A stretch of DNA of 52,921 nucleotides from a filamentous cyanobacterium Phorm 6 (GCA_003003725.1 PVWI01000004.1:1-52921); one strand, 5' to 3'. Counted from the stretch's first letter, positions 1 through 9,420 are shown. Notes: generated by a model from the sequence alone, not told the origin. Numbers and translations: made by a program.

Positions 1-61
1 CAAACTCAACCTTTGTTTTATTAGGCTGATGATTAGAAGGCTTGCACCCTCTTCTTAGATG

Positions 62-2212
62 TCAAATGGGTTCTATATAACGACCTTCGGCACAGATTAA
101 ATCACCAGGAAACCCTACTAAGGAAGTGAAGTTAATTTTGCCTTCTTTATGTGCCTGTTGGACTCCCGAAGTTCTCAGGTTTTCTAGGATCACGCTTACA
201 AAGTCGGTTTCTTCCGATTCTGGTTTGCTCTGCGGATCGATGAGGTCGTCATTTTCATCTACTGCCAGCACTCGATGGGGTGAAATACTTTCTACGGTGA
301 AGGGGCCAGCGACCCGCACGGTTTTGGGATCGTCGTAGGGCTTATCGTACAAAAACTCTTGATCCGCCTTGGCTGCGATCGAGGCATCAATTTCTTTTTG
401 TCTGGCGATCCTCTGTTGCCACCAGTCCCCGTGTAGTTGTTGGGCTTTGCTCGACCATGTTGCCTCAACTTCCCTCGGAATTTCCCACTCTTGCCACGTT
501 TTACCTAGTTCCCGATTCAGTTCTGCTCGCAATGGTTCGAGTTTGGCTTGGTAGGTTTCCCAGATGGTATCAATCTCGGTATTATTGGCGATCGACTTCA
601 GGGTGATGTGAGGGACGCGATCGTACACAAAGCCAAGGCGAATATTTCCCTGAGTTGGGTTAGTAGCCGGGAAAGTCCGGTTAATTTTTGCTTCTTTTTG
701 CTGACCTGCGGGGCTATCGGCTAAGAGGTAATAGGGATAACGAGCGCCCATAATTCTGGCTCTAGCTAATGCCAAGGCAACACGAGAAGTGTCGATCGTG
801 ATCCAGCGTCTGCCCCATTGTTCGGCAACATAGGCAGTAGAACCGCTCCCGCAAGTTGGGTCAAGGACTAGATCACCGGGGTCAGTTGCCATGAGGATAC
901 AGCGCTGAATAACTTTTTCGCTAGTTTGGACAACGTATGACTTATTCGAGGCTCCTTGTGTATCAACCCACATATTTGAGAACTCTTGTGCGGGGTAATC
1001 GTTGTACAAGAATAAATATGATAGAGATGTCTTACCAGCAAGGATTCTATTAGCTTTTTTTAGACGTAAAAATCCTTCTTGATTTGTCTTCCAACTTTTC
1101 CCAGAGGTTGTTCGGAAAATTTTTCCTTCAAAACTTGCATCAAATACACAAGTTTCAGTTCGTCCTGCTGAAACTAAGTCAAGTCCTCTACAAGCTGACT
1201 CATTATTTGATAAAGAAATATCGCCATTTGCCTCTGAATCAGTCATAGGACGAATAAAACCATCAGAACTTCTGACAGCCCTAAATTGTGTTCCATCACC
1301 TGATGCACGGTTAAATAATAACTTTCTATATTTAAGTGATGACTTATTTTTTGCGACCCAAATTATATAATCACCTACTGCTGCTAAATATGTAGTGCCG
1401 AGGGGTATCTTGGTACGGAATTGAATACTAGCTATGAAATTATCACTCCCAAAAATCTCATCCAAAAGTGACCTGACTAGATGCACATTCTCATCACCAA
1501 TCTGCACAAAAATTGAGCCACTATCAGTTAACAAATCCCTCGCCACAGTTAACCTATCCCTGAGATAAGTTAAATAAGAATGAATCCCATCCCGCCATGT
1601 ATCCCGAAATGCCTTAACTTGCTCCGGTTCACGGGTAATCTGATCCAGCTTGCCATCCTTCACATCCCGGCTAGTTGTTGACCATTGAAAATTAGAATTA
1701 AACTTAATCCCGTATGGAGGGTCAATGTAAATACATTGCACCTTACCCCTTAAACCCTCACGCTCTGCCAAACTAGCCATCACCTGCAAACTATCACCTA
1801 AAATCATCCGATTAGTCCAGTTCGCATCATGTTGATAAAACTCCGTCGCCGTCGCATCCTTCGGCAGTCCATTAAAATCTGCAAATAAATCTAGTTGAGT
1901 ATCTTGAGTAGCATTCGATCGCTCCTGACTCTGGCGGCGCAAATCCTCAATAATTACCTTCGGGTGTACCTTTTCCTGAATATAAAGCGGTGGAGCCGAT
2001 ACCACCAAATCAGACCAATCCTGCTCATCCTTCCCCCGCCAGACCAACTGCGGATCTAAATCCCGATTCCGGCGTTCATAGGCAATCGCGATCGGGCTTT
2101 TATCTTCCTCCGCCATTACCGATTGATGTTCTGCTGTAGGAATATTTTTCCGTTTTGCTTCTTCATGCTTAAGTGTTTCGACTTTCTTGGGTTGCTTAGG
2201 TTGACGAGGCAT
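62..2212 (-). CDS. mod: Type III-like site-specific DNA methyltransferase (Mod)
   Basis: This is an adenine-N6/cytosine-N4 DNA methyltransferase and the modification half of a type III-like restriction system. The 716-residue product has the catalytic motif DPPYG at residues 164-168 and the SAM-binding motif DPTCGSGS at about 451-458. Motif IV before motif I is the beta-class order usual for Mod. The region between them (about 190-430) should hold the target-recognition domain. The C-terminal 200 residues are charged and carry no motif I recognise. The gene follows the restriction subunit on the same strand after 44 nt, so the two are probably co-transcribed. The start ATG opens a Lys/Pro-rich N terminus and is the first available Met. 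Family assignment is firm; the DNA site cannot be read from sequence. Confidence 0.9.
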   Translation of the reverse strand: MPRQPKQPKKVETLKHEEAKRKNIPTAEHQSVMAEEDKSPIAIAYERRNRDLDPQLVWRGKDEQDWSDLVVSAPPLYIQEKVHPKVIIEDLRRQSQERSNATQDTQLDLFADFNGLPKDATATEFYQHDANWTNRMILGDSLQVMASLAEREGLRGKVQCIYIDPPYGIKFNSNFQWSTTSRDVKDGKLDQITREPEQVKAFRDTWRDGIHSYLTYLRDRLTVARDLLTDSGSIFVQIGDENVHLVRSLLDEIFGSDNFIASIQFRTKIPLGTTYLAAVGDYIIWVAKNKSSLKYRKLLFNRASGDGTQFRAVRSSDGFIRPMTDSEANGDISLSNNESACRGLDLVSAGRTETCVFDASFEGKIFRTTSGKSWKTNQEGFLRLKKANRILAGKTSLSYLFLYNDYPAQEFSNMWVDTQGASNKSYVVQTSEKVIQRCILMATDPGDLVLDPTCGSGSTAYVAEQWGRRWITIDTSRVALALARARIMGARYPYYLLADSPAGQQKEAKINRTFPATNPTQGNIRLGFVYDRVPHITLKSIANNTEIDTIWETYQAKLEPLRAELNRELGKTWQEWEIPREVEATWSSKAQQLHGDWWQQRIARQKEIDASIAAKADQEFLYDKPYDDPKTVRVAGPFTVESISPHRVLAVDENDDLIDPQSKPESEETDFVSVILENLRTSGVQQAHKEGKINFTSLVGFPGDLICAEGRYIEPI

Positions 2213-2256
2213 AGTAGTTATTTAGAAACTGTGAATAATTTGCGAATAAATGCGGA

Positions 2257-5200
2257 CTAAACTTTTTTGACTAAACCTTGAATTAGCTTGTTAAAATCTG
2301 AGTCAATTTCAAAAACCGAAGTAAATTCGGCAAACTCCCAGCGTCCAAACTTTTCTAAGTTATTCACCCCCGGAACCCAATAATTTCGCATGGTACTAGC
2401 TTTCTCCTTAGCATCTTCCCCCCGATAACCTTTGATTTCTACAATCAGATTTAGTAAATCCGAGTTACCATCATCAATTTGGACAATAAAATCTGGGATA
2501 TATTTCCGAGAAGTAGAGCCGTAGAGATAAGGCACATCAAAACCTAAACCTTGATTTTTGACATAGGATCGTACTCTTGGATGAGCTTCGGCAACCCTAG
2601 CAAATTCTGCTTCCCAGTCACTATCGCACACCACCCAGTTAACATGACTTTTATTGGGGGCAGTCCGATATAGGGTTTGTTTGGAGGTGTGAAAATTAAC
2701 ATGAATAGTCGAGCCGGTGGGATTGTAAGCATCAAGGATCGCTTTGATGGGGCGATCACCTACCATCGCTTCAGTAATAGCAGCTTTGATCCGATTGCAA
2801 GCCATATCTGCTATTTCTTGATAAAGCACCTGAGCCGGGAATGTATTACCCGTACAGCGTAAATTTCCCCCATCCATCCACTGCCGGACAATCCGCTTAA
2901 GTTGTCCAAAGAGATACAATTTCGGGTCTTCACCGGGATCTCGATACTTAGTATAGAGCAGATGCTTAGTCAAATTAAACAAAATTGTTGATTGTCGCAT
3001 TCCGTCTAAGTGGTTAACATTTAGCTCTACACTTTCCCCCACAATGCCCGAATTTTGGGTGATGGAAGGTCCGACTAGGAAGGGTGATAATTCTAATAAA
3101 GAATCTGGAGTAAAAACCGCCGTTAGTTTTTCTTCTGGTAATTCCACTCGATAACCCTCCACTCGGGGAAATTTAATTTCTAGGGCATTGCGATCGGGCT
3201 TGACTGCCTCAACATGAACGGTTTTTTTCGGTGGTCTAGATTTTGCAATTACAGGCTCTGCCGTAAAATCGAAGGGAATTCCCAACACATCAGCATACTC
3301 TACATCAAATAAACCCTCATCATTGAGTTCATAGGAATAACGACGTAAAGCCCGACCGATCACCTGCTCACAAAGTAACTGCGTCCCAAAAGCCCGCACC
3401 CCTAGCACATGGGTAACTGTATTTGTATCCCATCCTTCCGTAAGCATGGATACCGATACCACACAGCGGATCGATTCCCCTAGTTTACCTACCTTGCCAA
3501 CGGTGTTCATCACTTCCCGCAGCAAATCCTGATCCGTGAGTTTTTCCACTTCTGCTGAACCACTGCGCTGTGCCAATTCTCGCCGGAAGCGATCGATCTC
3601 CTCGGCAGCTATCTCTCGAAAGTTGGCATCTAGAGCATCGCCAGATTCTAACTGCTCACTATCAATCAGCAAAGTCCGGGATCTGGGTAAGCGATCGCCA
3701 TAGTCATCATAATTCCGAAATAAAGCTAAACGCCCCGCATTGTAACTACTTCCCCCCTCTCCACTATCACGATGAAACCCAGAGATAAAGTCATAGACCA
3801 GCTTAGATGTCGAGGTGTTGTTACAGACCACAATAAACACGGGAGGGACTGTAATCCCGGTTTCTTGCCACTGCTGATAGGTTTTGTCGTAGTGACCATA
3901 CAAAGCTTCTAGAGCCGTTTGTAATTCCGCAGGTAAACTCAAAGGATCTAAACTGCCCCCAGACCCCCGTCCTTTTTTGGGCATCTTTTGACGAATATGC
4001 TTCCAAAGGTTGCGAAGTTTGGGCATATCACCCCCCGGCACATTATCAGAGATGGGAACCCTAGGTAATTTAACAATCCCACATTCGATCGCATCCATCA
4101 AAGAAAAATCACTAACTGTCCAATGAAACAAAGTTCCTTCTTTATAACCAGAACCTTGAAGGAAAAAGGGTGTAGCGGAGAGATCGTACACCACATCTAC
4201 TCCTAGTTTTCGCTTCACTATTTCAATGCCAGAGATCCATTGTTTTGCAGTTTCATTATTTTTCTTCGCCTCCTCCTTCTCCTCCCCCTTGAGATCCTCT
4301 ACTTCTTCCGTGTCGGGCTTTGTTCGGTAGCAATGATGGGCTTCATCATTAATGACGAGGATATTTTTCATCCCCATTAATTCCGGCATCACTCGCTGGA
4401 TCATTTGCCCCTCAGTCTCTAATGTTTGCAGGGGTTCTCCTCGACCTTGGACTAACTTTCTAGTCCCTGCCGATATTTCTAAACGCTCTCGTAATTTGAA
4501 GGCATGGCGATTAGTGATCACAATTTTTGCTCTAGCAATATCCTTTAACATATCACTGGGGATTAGTTCTCGGTTGCTGTAGTAGTTCTCTGGGTGATTG
4601 GGTTGTAATATCTGCAAGCGATCGCGAATGGTAATCCCTGGGGTGATCACCAGAAAACCACGGGTAAATTTCTTACTTTGAGGGTGTCGTACTGCATTAA
4701 CGGTTTGCCACGCAATCAACATCGCCATCACCGTAGTTTTCCCTGCCCCGGTTGCTAGTTTGAGAGCCACGCGCCATAGTTCGGGGTTTGCATCTAGGTT
4801 TGCTTGATTAATGCGATCAAGAAAATTCTGCCCCTGCTTACCGATATTAGGAGCGACTTCTGCCAACCAGATCGCCGTTTCTACTGCTTCGATCTGACAG
4901 AAAAAAGGACGGACTCCATTAAATTGATGATGCCGCCAATGTTGTAAAAGTTTTGTAGTTTCTGGAGTTACCCGCCAGTCTTCAGGATTGGGAAGCCGTC
5001 GCCATTCACTGACTTTTTCTCGAATACTGTTAATGAATAACGAGGTTTCATAATCCTGTCCATCAGTTGAAATATCTTTCTCTATTAAAAGTTCGAGTTG
5101 GACAAACTTACGCTTTTTGGGTTTAGGTATAGGGGTAATGAACTTTGCGGGTCGTCTTGTCGGGATAAGTCGATCTGTTGGTTGACCATCATCAAGTTCC

Positions 5201-5265
5201 CAATGTTGTGTCGGAATTGTGTAGGGAGAGTTTATGATCGGACTTTCAAAAAATTGCTGAGTCAT
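2257..5265 (-). CDS. res: Type III-like restriction endonuclease subunit (Res), DEAD/DEAH helicase
   Basis: This is the restriction subunit, an SF2 helicase/translocase fused to a nuclease. From the Met at 5265 the product has 1002 residues. It has a Walker A motif GAGKTT at about 173-178, a DEAD-box-like NDEAHH at about 306-311, a motif III-like LSATPF, and helicase motif VI near QVIGRALRR. The C-terminal VEIKGYRGE fits a PD-(D/E)XK nuclease core. An upstream in-frame Met at 5298 exists. I prefer 5265 because the protein then starts with FFE..INSPY..P..HWELDDGQPT, the usual beginning of this Res family. It is transcribed toward mod and lies first in the pair. Nuclease and ATPase motifs look intact, so the system is probably active. 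Confidence 0.9.
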   Translation of the reverse strand: MTQQFFESPIINSPYTIPTQHWELDDGQPTDRLIPTRRPAKFITPIPKPKKRKFVQLELLIEKDISTDGQDYETSLFINSIREKVSEWRRLPNPEDWRVTPETTKLLQHWRHHQFNGVRPFFCQIEAVETAIWLAEVAPNIGKQGQNFLDRINQANLDANPELWRVALKLATGAGKTTVMAMLIAWQTVNAVRHPQSKKFTRGFLVITPGITIRDRLQILQPNHPENYYSNRELIPSDMLKDIARAKIVITNRHAFKLRERLEISAGTRKLVQGRGEPLQTLETEGQMIQRVMPELMGMKNILVINDEAHHCYRTKPDTEEVEDLKGEEKEEAKKNNETAKQWISGIEIVKRKLGVDVVYDLSATPFFLQGSGYKEGTLFHWTVSDFSLMDAIECGIVKLPRVPISDNVPGGDMPKLRNLWKHIRQKMPKKGRGSGGSLDPLSLPAELQTALEALYGHYDKTYQQWQETGITVPPVFIVVCNNTSTSKLVYDFISGFHRDSGEGGSSYNAGRLALFRNYDDYGDRLPRSRTLLIDSEQLESGDALDANFREIAAEEIDRFRRELAQRSGSAEVEKLTDQDLLREVMNTVGKVGKLGESIRCVVSVSMLTEGWDTNTVTHVLGVRAFGTQLLCEQVIGRALRRYSYELNDEGLFDVEYADVLGIPFDFTAEPVIAKSRPPKKTVHVEAVKPDRNALEIKFPRVEGYRVELPEEKLTAVFTPDSLLELSPFLVGPSITQNSGIVGESVELNVNHLDGMRQSTILFNLTKHLLYTKYRDPGEDPKLYLFGQLKRIVRQWMDGGNLRCTGNTFPAQVLYQEIADMACNRIKAAITEAMVGDRPIKAILDAYNPTGSTIHVNFHTSKQTLYRTAPNKSHVNWVVCDSDWEAEFARVAEAHPRVRSYVKNQGLGFDVPYLYGSTSRKYIPDFIVQIDDGNSDLLNLIVEIKGYRGEDAKEKASTMRNYWVPGVNNLEKFGRWEFAEFTSVFEIDSDFNKLIQGLVKKV

Positions 5266-5521
5266 GCAAAGAACCAAGTTTTTAACTAAAACTAACACTT
5301 CCTACAGGACGATCGCCCTTACCAGTCACCAATTAAAGCGAGATCACCCTTAAATATTATAGCAAGTTAAGCCGTTAAGCAAAAACGGAGTTCTGCATTT
5401 TTAACCGTTAACATCCTAAAACCACAGTTTTGCGTCGGGAGGTTTGTTAGGGCGTTCATGGCATCCTCTAACCGCACCCAGACTTCAGGAGGCTCGCCCC
5501 ATTTTAGAAGCTGTCCCAGGA

Positions 5522-5737
5522 ATGACACCAGCACACCACAGGGATTTTAACAGTTCCAATCCGATTATGAGACTTAGGGATGGAACAGCGGTTAGGGCTT
5601 GGAAAAACCCCCTCGGTGTTGACCACATTTTTTTAGCCGATCGCGATGGCAAAATGATTTACGGTGGCTTCGTAGGCTGGATTCACAGCGAGGGTTTGAA
5701 TCAAGCTATTTCGCAGATGAGAAGCAACTTGACTTGA
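5522..5737 (+). CDS. Small hypothetical protein
   Basis: This is a 71-residue reading frame from an ATG at 5522. An upstream TTG at 5444 would extend it by 26 residues, but I see no ribosome site there. The middle reads DGTAVRAWKNPLGVDHIFLA, followed by a GGFVGWIH segment. This looks like the end of a soluble beta-rich domain and has no family I can name. It stands alone, divergent from res. It could be a real short gene or the 3' remnant of a longer one. Codon use resembles neighbouring genes, which is the main reason to keep it. Confidence 0.35.
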   Translation: MTPAHHRDFNSSNPIMRLRDGTAVRAWKNPLGVDHIFLADRDGKMIYGGFVGWIHSEGLNQAISQMRSNLT

Positions 5738-6305
5738 CATATCACCCGGACAAGGACGGCGATCGCCTTTGGCTGTCAGGAAACTGAACAAAAATCAACT
5801 TAAACCAAGAAAAATCAGAATAAGTCAAGAAAAATCAACCTAAACCAAACTAAAGCGTCGATCGCCCCGTATCGATCGCCCCGTGTCGATCGCTCCGATG
5901 CCTTGCGTATCTGGCACGGCTGGCAGGGCTACCAAAATGCACAACAATCTAGCGCGTTGTGGTGGCTGTTGGGGTGGATTGGATGGTTGGCACGGTCGGA
6001 GCGCTGCTACGGTTGCCACGACTTGCAAGTTTAGCGCTGTTACCACGGTCGGACTGTTGGCACTGGTACGGTCTAGCGTGGTTGCTACGATCGGAGCGGT
6101 GGCGGTCTAGCTTTTTTGCGTCACACTCACGACTGAGAACCTATTGCTTTTTTTAAAACTGGTAGAGGTGGGAGAGGTGGCACACAGAGAGCGGTGAGAG
6201 CGGTGAGAGCGCGGGGCGGTAAAGGTTTTAACCTAAAAATTTTTTTAAGGTTATGTTGTGCCATTATGGTTTCTAATTGTTTAAAAACCTCAATCTAATC
6301 AGTAT
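5738..6305. repeat. Gene-free stretch with two tandem repeat tracts
   Basis: I see no convincing gene here. Three consecutive 20-bp units lie at 5791-5810, 5811-5830 and 5831-5850, each starting AAAATCA. Three 14-bp units of the form TCGATCGCYCCGTR lie at 5858-5871, 5872-5885 and 5886-5899 and embed the HIP1-like core CGATCGC. From about 5960 to 6110 the DNA is GC-rich, with recurring CACGGTCGGA, GATCGGAGCG and GGTTGC blocks. Open frames over this part encode only low-complexity Gly/Ala/Trp or Thr/Val peptides and look accidental. Confidence 0.6.
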
Positions 6306-6608
6306 ATGGAAAACTCAGAAGCTAAGCCTAATCCAGCTATCAAAACAGCAGAAAATACAGTAACTGAACTTTCCATACTTCTAGAAGATGTTAATAACAC
6401 AACATCTAATCCTTCACCTTTTTTAGAATCAGTAGAAAAAACAGCAGAAAGAGCAACCTCTGAGCTTAATTTAGCTTTAGACACTGCTAACAAGACACCA
6501 TCTAAATCTTCTGATATTTTAGAAACAGCAGAAAAAACTGCCGAAAAATCAGCATCTGAGCTTTCTCAAGTTTTAGAATCTGCTGACAATACAACATCTA
6601 AGTTATAG
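6306..6608 (+). CDS. Short repeat protein, Thr/Ala/Glu-rich, predicted helical
   Basis: This is a 100-residue product of unknown function. It is built from about three imperfect copies of a unit of roughly 30 residues: (E/K)TAE(K/N)T..., then SEL...LE/LD..., then (N/K)TTS or (N/K)TPS. Repeat starts are near residues 15, 46 and 77. Leu and Ala spacing suggests an amphipathic or coiled helix. There is no signal peptide, Cys or known motif. The ATG at 6306 is the first Met and lacks a clear Shine-Dalgarno site. The DNA is A-rich compared with the GC-rich stretch just upstream. It could be a phasin-like helical protein, but that is speculation. Confidence 0.5.
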   Translation: MENSEAKPNPAIKTAENTVTELSILLEDVNNTTSNPSPFLESVEKTAERATSELNLALDTANKTPSKSSDILETAEKTAEKSASELSQVLESADNTTSKL

Positions 6609-6667
6609 AGTTTTCACACTCTATATTAGGATATTCTGATTGATTTATCTGTAAGGGTTACACGGCT

Positions 6668-6697
6668 TAGGCGAGGAAATGTGCCTATCCCCGCCTA
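6668..6697. terminator. Stem-loop 3' of the repeat-protein gene
   Basis: TAGGCGAGG at 6668-6676 pairs with CCCCGCCTA at 6689-6697 with one mismatch, about 60 nt after the stop at 6608. The downstream bases are AT-rich but contain no clean T run, so a terminator role is only possible. Confidence 0.35.
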
Positions 6698-6703
6698 GCT
6701 TAA

Positions 6704-6904
6704 TTTATAGATGTTTGCAGCTACATCAGGAAACGCCTGTATCTTGATGAATCTGCAACGGTTACTCCGGCGCGGTTCGGGGATTTAATCGGTTTACTCG
6801 ATCGCCCTTCACTCCGCTCACCGACTGCGGAAATTCTGCTCTCTAGGGGTGAAATGAGCAGTCGTACAGAAACTTACGCTAAGGAAATGATTGTGCCGTT
6901 TTGA
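6704..6904 (+). pseudogene. 3' remnant of an unidentified gene
   Basis: An open frame of about 66 codons with no start codon near its beginning ends at TGA 6902-6904. It reads RKRLYLDESATVTPARFGDL, then a LIGLLDRPSL segment, and ends in YAKEMIVPF. This looks like the natural C terminus of a soluble protein. It is preceded in frame by TAA at 6701. I do not recognise the family. The 3' part overlaps the left arm of the 21-bp inverted repeat, so insertion of that element may have accompanied the decay. Confidence 0.35.
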
Positions 6905-7001
6905 ATATTGCGATCGCCTCTTATAAACCTGTACCAAATAATCTATGCTTATCCAGTAAACCTTTCAGCCTTAACTTAACTTTCTGTACGACTGCTCATT
7001 T
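6852..7001. repeat. 150-bp element bounded by a perfect 21-bp inverted repeat
   Basis: Positions 6852-6872 (starting AAATGAGCAGTCG) are the exact reverse complement of 6981-7001 (ending CGACTGCTCATTT). The 108-bp interior holds the end of a broken reading frame and a GCGATCGC site but no gene. Perfect arms this long at this distance suggest a MITE-like unit, a recombination remnant or a long hairpin. I could not find a flanking target-site duplication. Confidence 0.6.
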
Positions 7002-7176
7002 ACCCCCACAACAGAAACATATATGCGGTGAGGGTTTGAAGCTGCTTGGTTTCTTCACGGTAATCTTGGTAAGTTTTTACGTTTGTGATAATGACGCAAA
7101 ATCCTTACAAATTCATCAATTAAAGATTAAAAAAGCCTAATGCTAGAATATGGGCATCCTATACACAAAAAATCAA

Positions 7177-7362
7177 ATGGACGAAAACCTGTTGAAGCCC
7201 GGTGAAAAAACCCCCGTAAGCGGTCAATATGAACTAACTGGTCCGCGTGGGGGCAGTAAAGGACAAGAAATCACTTCTATAGAAGGCAAACCCTTGCCGC
7301 CTACTCCAGAAGCGAATCAACGATACAAGTTGGCTGACCCAACTAAACACAAAAACAAGTAA
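7177..7362 (+). CDS. YjzC-like small protein
   Basis: A 61-residue protein from the ATG at 7177. It matches the YjzC-like pattern: an N-terminal LKPGEKTPVSGQYE, then GPRGG, then a PLPPTP segment, and a C-terminal YKLADPTKHK. Function is not established; the family is small, soluble and widespread. An upstream ATG at 7150 would add nine residues (GILYTKNQ...) not expected for the family, so I chose the internal start. A hairpin about 25 nt after the stop probably terminates the transcript. Confidence 0.7.
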   Translation: MDENLLKPGEKTPVSGQYELTGPRGGSKGQEITSIEGKPLPPTPEANQRYKLADPTKHKNK

Positions 7363-7384
7363 AAACCCTAATTAAGGGCTAAAT

Positions 7385-7413
7385 GCTCATCAGTTAACGG
7401 CTGGTGAGCCTTT
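7385..7413 (+). terminator. Rho-independent-type terminator after the YjzC-like gene
   Basis: GCTCATCAG at 7385-7393 pairs with CTGGTGAGC at 7401-7409 (one G-T pair) around a 7-nt loop, followed by CTTTGTT. It sits 23 nt downstream of the YjzC-like stop codon. Confidence 0.55.
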
Positions 7414-7632
7414 GTTAATACTTTAAGCTATTAAGCATTTAAACTGGGTATGAGCCAAACGCCAAACGCTTACACTTGAATCAGGACAGCGAATCGGAAT
7501 AAATGATTTAAATACACAACAGCTTATAGTTTCATTATAATTTAAAAAAATATCCTTTTTATAAAGCGGTATGAAAAACTTAGATTCTGTAATATAATTG
7601 TGCAATCTATGCCGTTTCACTCTCATTGAACC

Positions 7633-8523
7633 GTGCCGCCAATACCAACAATCACCGTCAAATCAGGATACAAGTCGCAATCTATTGATACCAGCATTGA
7701 GGCTGACGTGCTGATGTTTCAGCTATTGCGACAGTTAACACCCCAACAAAAAGTACAGCGGACTTGCACTTTCAATCAAGCGGTGCGAAGGTTGGCAATA
7801 TTAGGAATAGAGAGCCAGTATCCCAATGCTACCAAGGCCAAAGTTCGGCAAGAATTTATTAAAAGGTGCTTGGGTGCTGAATGGATAGAAGTTTTATCAG
7901 ACAGTAAAGATTGGGGTGAACTCGTGATTGCAGATCCGATCGAATTAGCGCAAAAAATAGCCAGCATCTTGCTACCGCTGAATATTCCCTATGTGGTGGG
8001 AGGTTCGGTGGCAAGTTCGCTGTTGGGAGAAAACAGATCTACGCAAGATTTGGACTTAGTGATTGATTTGGAAGCGCGAACAGCACAGAGGTTAATTGAT
8101 GCCATGTCAGGCGAGTTTTACATCAGCGAATCGGCTGTGAATGAAGCAATTGCTAAGTCAAGAACAGCACCCCGCGAATCATCTTTTAATGTCATCTATT
8201 TGCCTTCTATGGAGAAAGCAGATATTTTTGTGATGGGCAGCGATGACCCTTTTTCGGCTTCGGTGATGAGTCGCCGCCAACTTTACCCTGTTAGCGGTTT
8301 AACAGAAGAGGGAATCTACATCTACTCGCCCGAAGATATCGTTCTGCAAAAACTCAGTTGGTACAAACTAATTCCTGGCGGTTCTCAAAAACAGTGGAGG
8401 GATGTGTTGGGAGTTTTGAAGGTGCAAGGGGAACGACTCGATCGAGCTTACTTAAACCAGTGGGCTCTTACACTCAAACTAACAGATTTGCTCTCTGGAG
8501 CGCTGCTTGAATCAGGGCATTAA
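7633..8523 (+). CDS. AbiEii-like nucleotidyltransferase-fold protein
   Basis: A 296-residue protein. Residues about 110-270 form a DNA polymerase-beta-like nucleotidyltransferase domain: GGSVASSLLG, then STQDLDLVID supplying the metal-binding D-x-D, and further on a YSPEDIVLQKLSWY segment typical of AbiEii/AbiGii-type and related transferases. The N-terminal 95 residues are helical and of unknown role. The start is a GTG at 7633 preceded by an AT-rich promoter-like region. No clear antitoxin partner survives: the next plus-strand gene (8544-9054) is broken. It could be the toxin half of a decayed abortive-infection pair or a housekeeping transferase. Fold is likely; function is inferred. Confidence 0.65.
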   Translation: MPPIPTITVKSGYKSQSIDTSIEADVLMFQLLRQLTPQQKVQRTCTFNQAVRRLAILGIESQYPNATKAKVRQEFIKRCLGAEWIEVLSDSKDWGELVIADPIELAQKIASILLPLNIPYVVGGSVASSLLGENRSTQDLDLVIDLEARTAQRLIDAMSGEFYISESAVNEAIAKSRTAPRESSFNVIYLPSMEKADIFVMGSDDPFSASVMSRRQLYPVSGLTEEGIYIYSPEDIVLQKLSWYKLIPGGSQKQWRDVLGVLKVQGERLDRAYLNQWALTLKLTDLLSGALLESGH

Positions 8524-8543
8524 GAGCAACAGGCAATTGAAGA

Positions 8544-9054
8544 TGAAACAAAACAAACAATAGCTTGCTACTGCCAATAAAATCAAAAAGTGGATTCAAG
8601 CCACTCAGGAAGTTGAAAAAGCTCGATTTGCTATACCAATAACCAGACTGACGAGTATCAAAAGTTTATGCACCGATGAAGTTCCTGCCGAAAAGTTTGC
8701 TCTCTACATTGCCCAACGGGTGCAGCAGCAGATAAATCAGGCGATTTGTCCCGAACACTTCAGCGGTAAAGAATGGGAACAACAAAAACAATTAGTGGAT
8801 GAGGCAATCACATTGATGCAAAGTTAGAGTATGCACTACGCTGTTTTGTAGAACCTGATTTTCCATGTTGGGTTTACAAACTAGCTAGAGAATATGTAGA
8901 AGGCTATGGATTGCAGTCTAGTTCGGGTATCGTGGCTGAATCCGTACCCATGTTGTTAGAAGTAGCAGAATTTTGGTGTCAGTATTATTTCGATCTGAGT
9001 TTGAGCGAGAAATTTCCTGATGGGGGCGATCGCTGCGTTCGACCCAACCCGTGA
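8544..9054 (+). pseudogene. Broken hypothetical gene (internal stop plus frameshift)
   Basis: An ATG at 8544 opens MKQNKQ, then TAG, and continues in the same frame as LATANKIKKWIQATQEVEKA for about 90 codons to a stop at about 8825. Near that stop the coding signal moves to another frame, with AKLEYALRCFVEPDFPCWVY, through LAREYVEGYG to a stop at 9052-9054. One nonsense change and one frameshift therefore disrupt a protein of about 165 residues. I do not recognise the family. It follows the nucleotidyltransferase gene by 20 nt, so it may have been its operon partner. Confidence 0.55.
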
Positions 9055-9152
9055 GAATTTTCAGATGCAGATTGAGGTTTTCTTAAGTGTGGAACCCCTA
9101 AGATTGTCAAACTTGCCATTAAACTAAATATCGATCCAGTCACACTTTAGAG

Positions 9153-9420
9153 CTATTCTATATTTTCCAAGCGTAAGAAATGCAGTCGTTCCGATGCTTC
9201 ACCAGCTACAATTGTTACTCCATCTGGCCGGGCGGCGCAGCAAAATAAAGCACCATCTCCCATGAAAGTAGCGATCGCCTCCCCACTTTCTCTCATCCCA
9301 CAGCTTTAGTGTTTGGTCGGACGAGACAGAAATTGCTTTAAGTCCATCCGGCGTGATGGCAACTGCCCAGACATCGCCCGAATGTCTGCCGAGCGTTTTA
9401 AGCTCGCTAAGTGCGCGATC
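9153..9420 (-). pseudogene. C-terminal remnant of a WD40-repeat protein
   Basis: The reverse strand reads LGRHSGDVWAVAITPDG, then SSDQTLKLWDE, a typical WD40 blade. A frameshift follows near 9280, and the frame then continues SGEAIATFMGDGALFCCA..., ending in RLHFLRLEN and a stop at 9153-9155. This ending is common to cyanobacterial WD40 regulators of the NB-ARC/AAA-WD40 type. Only the last blade and a half remain, with no start and no ATPase domain. The 5' border is uncertain. Confidence 0.7.

Noticed and set aside
5840-6156. Overlapping frames of 65-75 codons on both strands in the GC-rich repeat stretch
   Set aside because: Low-complexity, mutually overlapping, no ribosome site and no family character.
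6901-7140. Frame of 79 codons starting with TTG
   Set aside because: Spans the right arm of the inverted repeat, has no ribosome site and its composition looks random.
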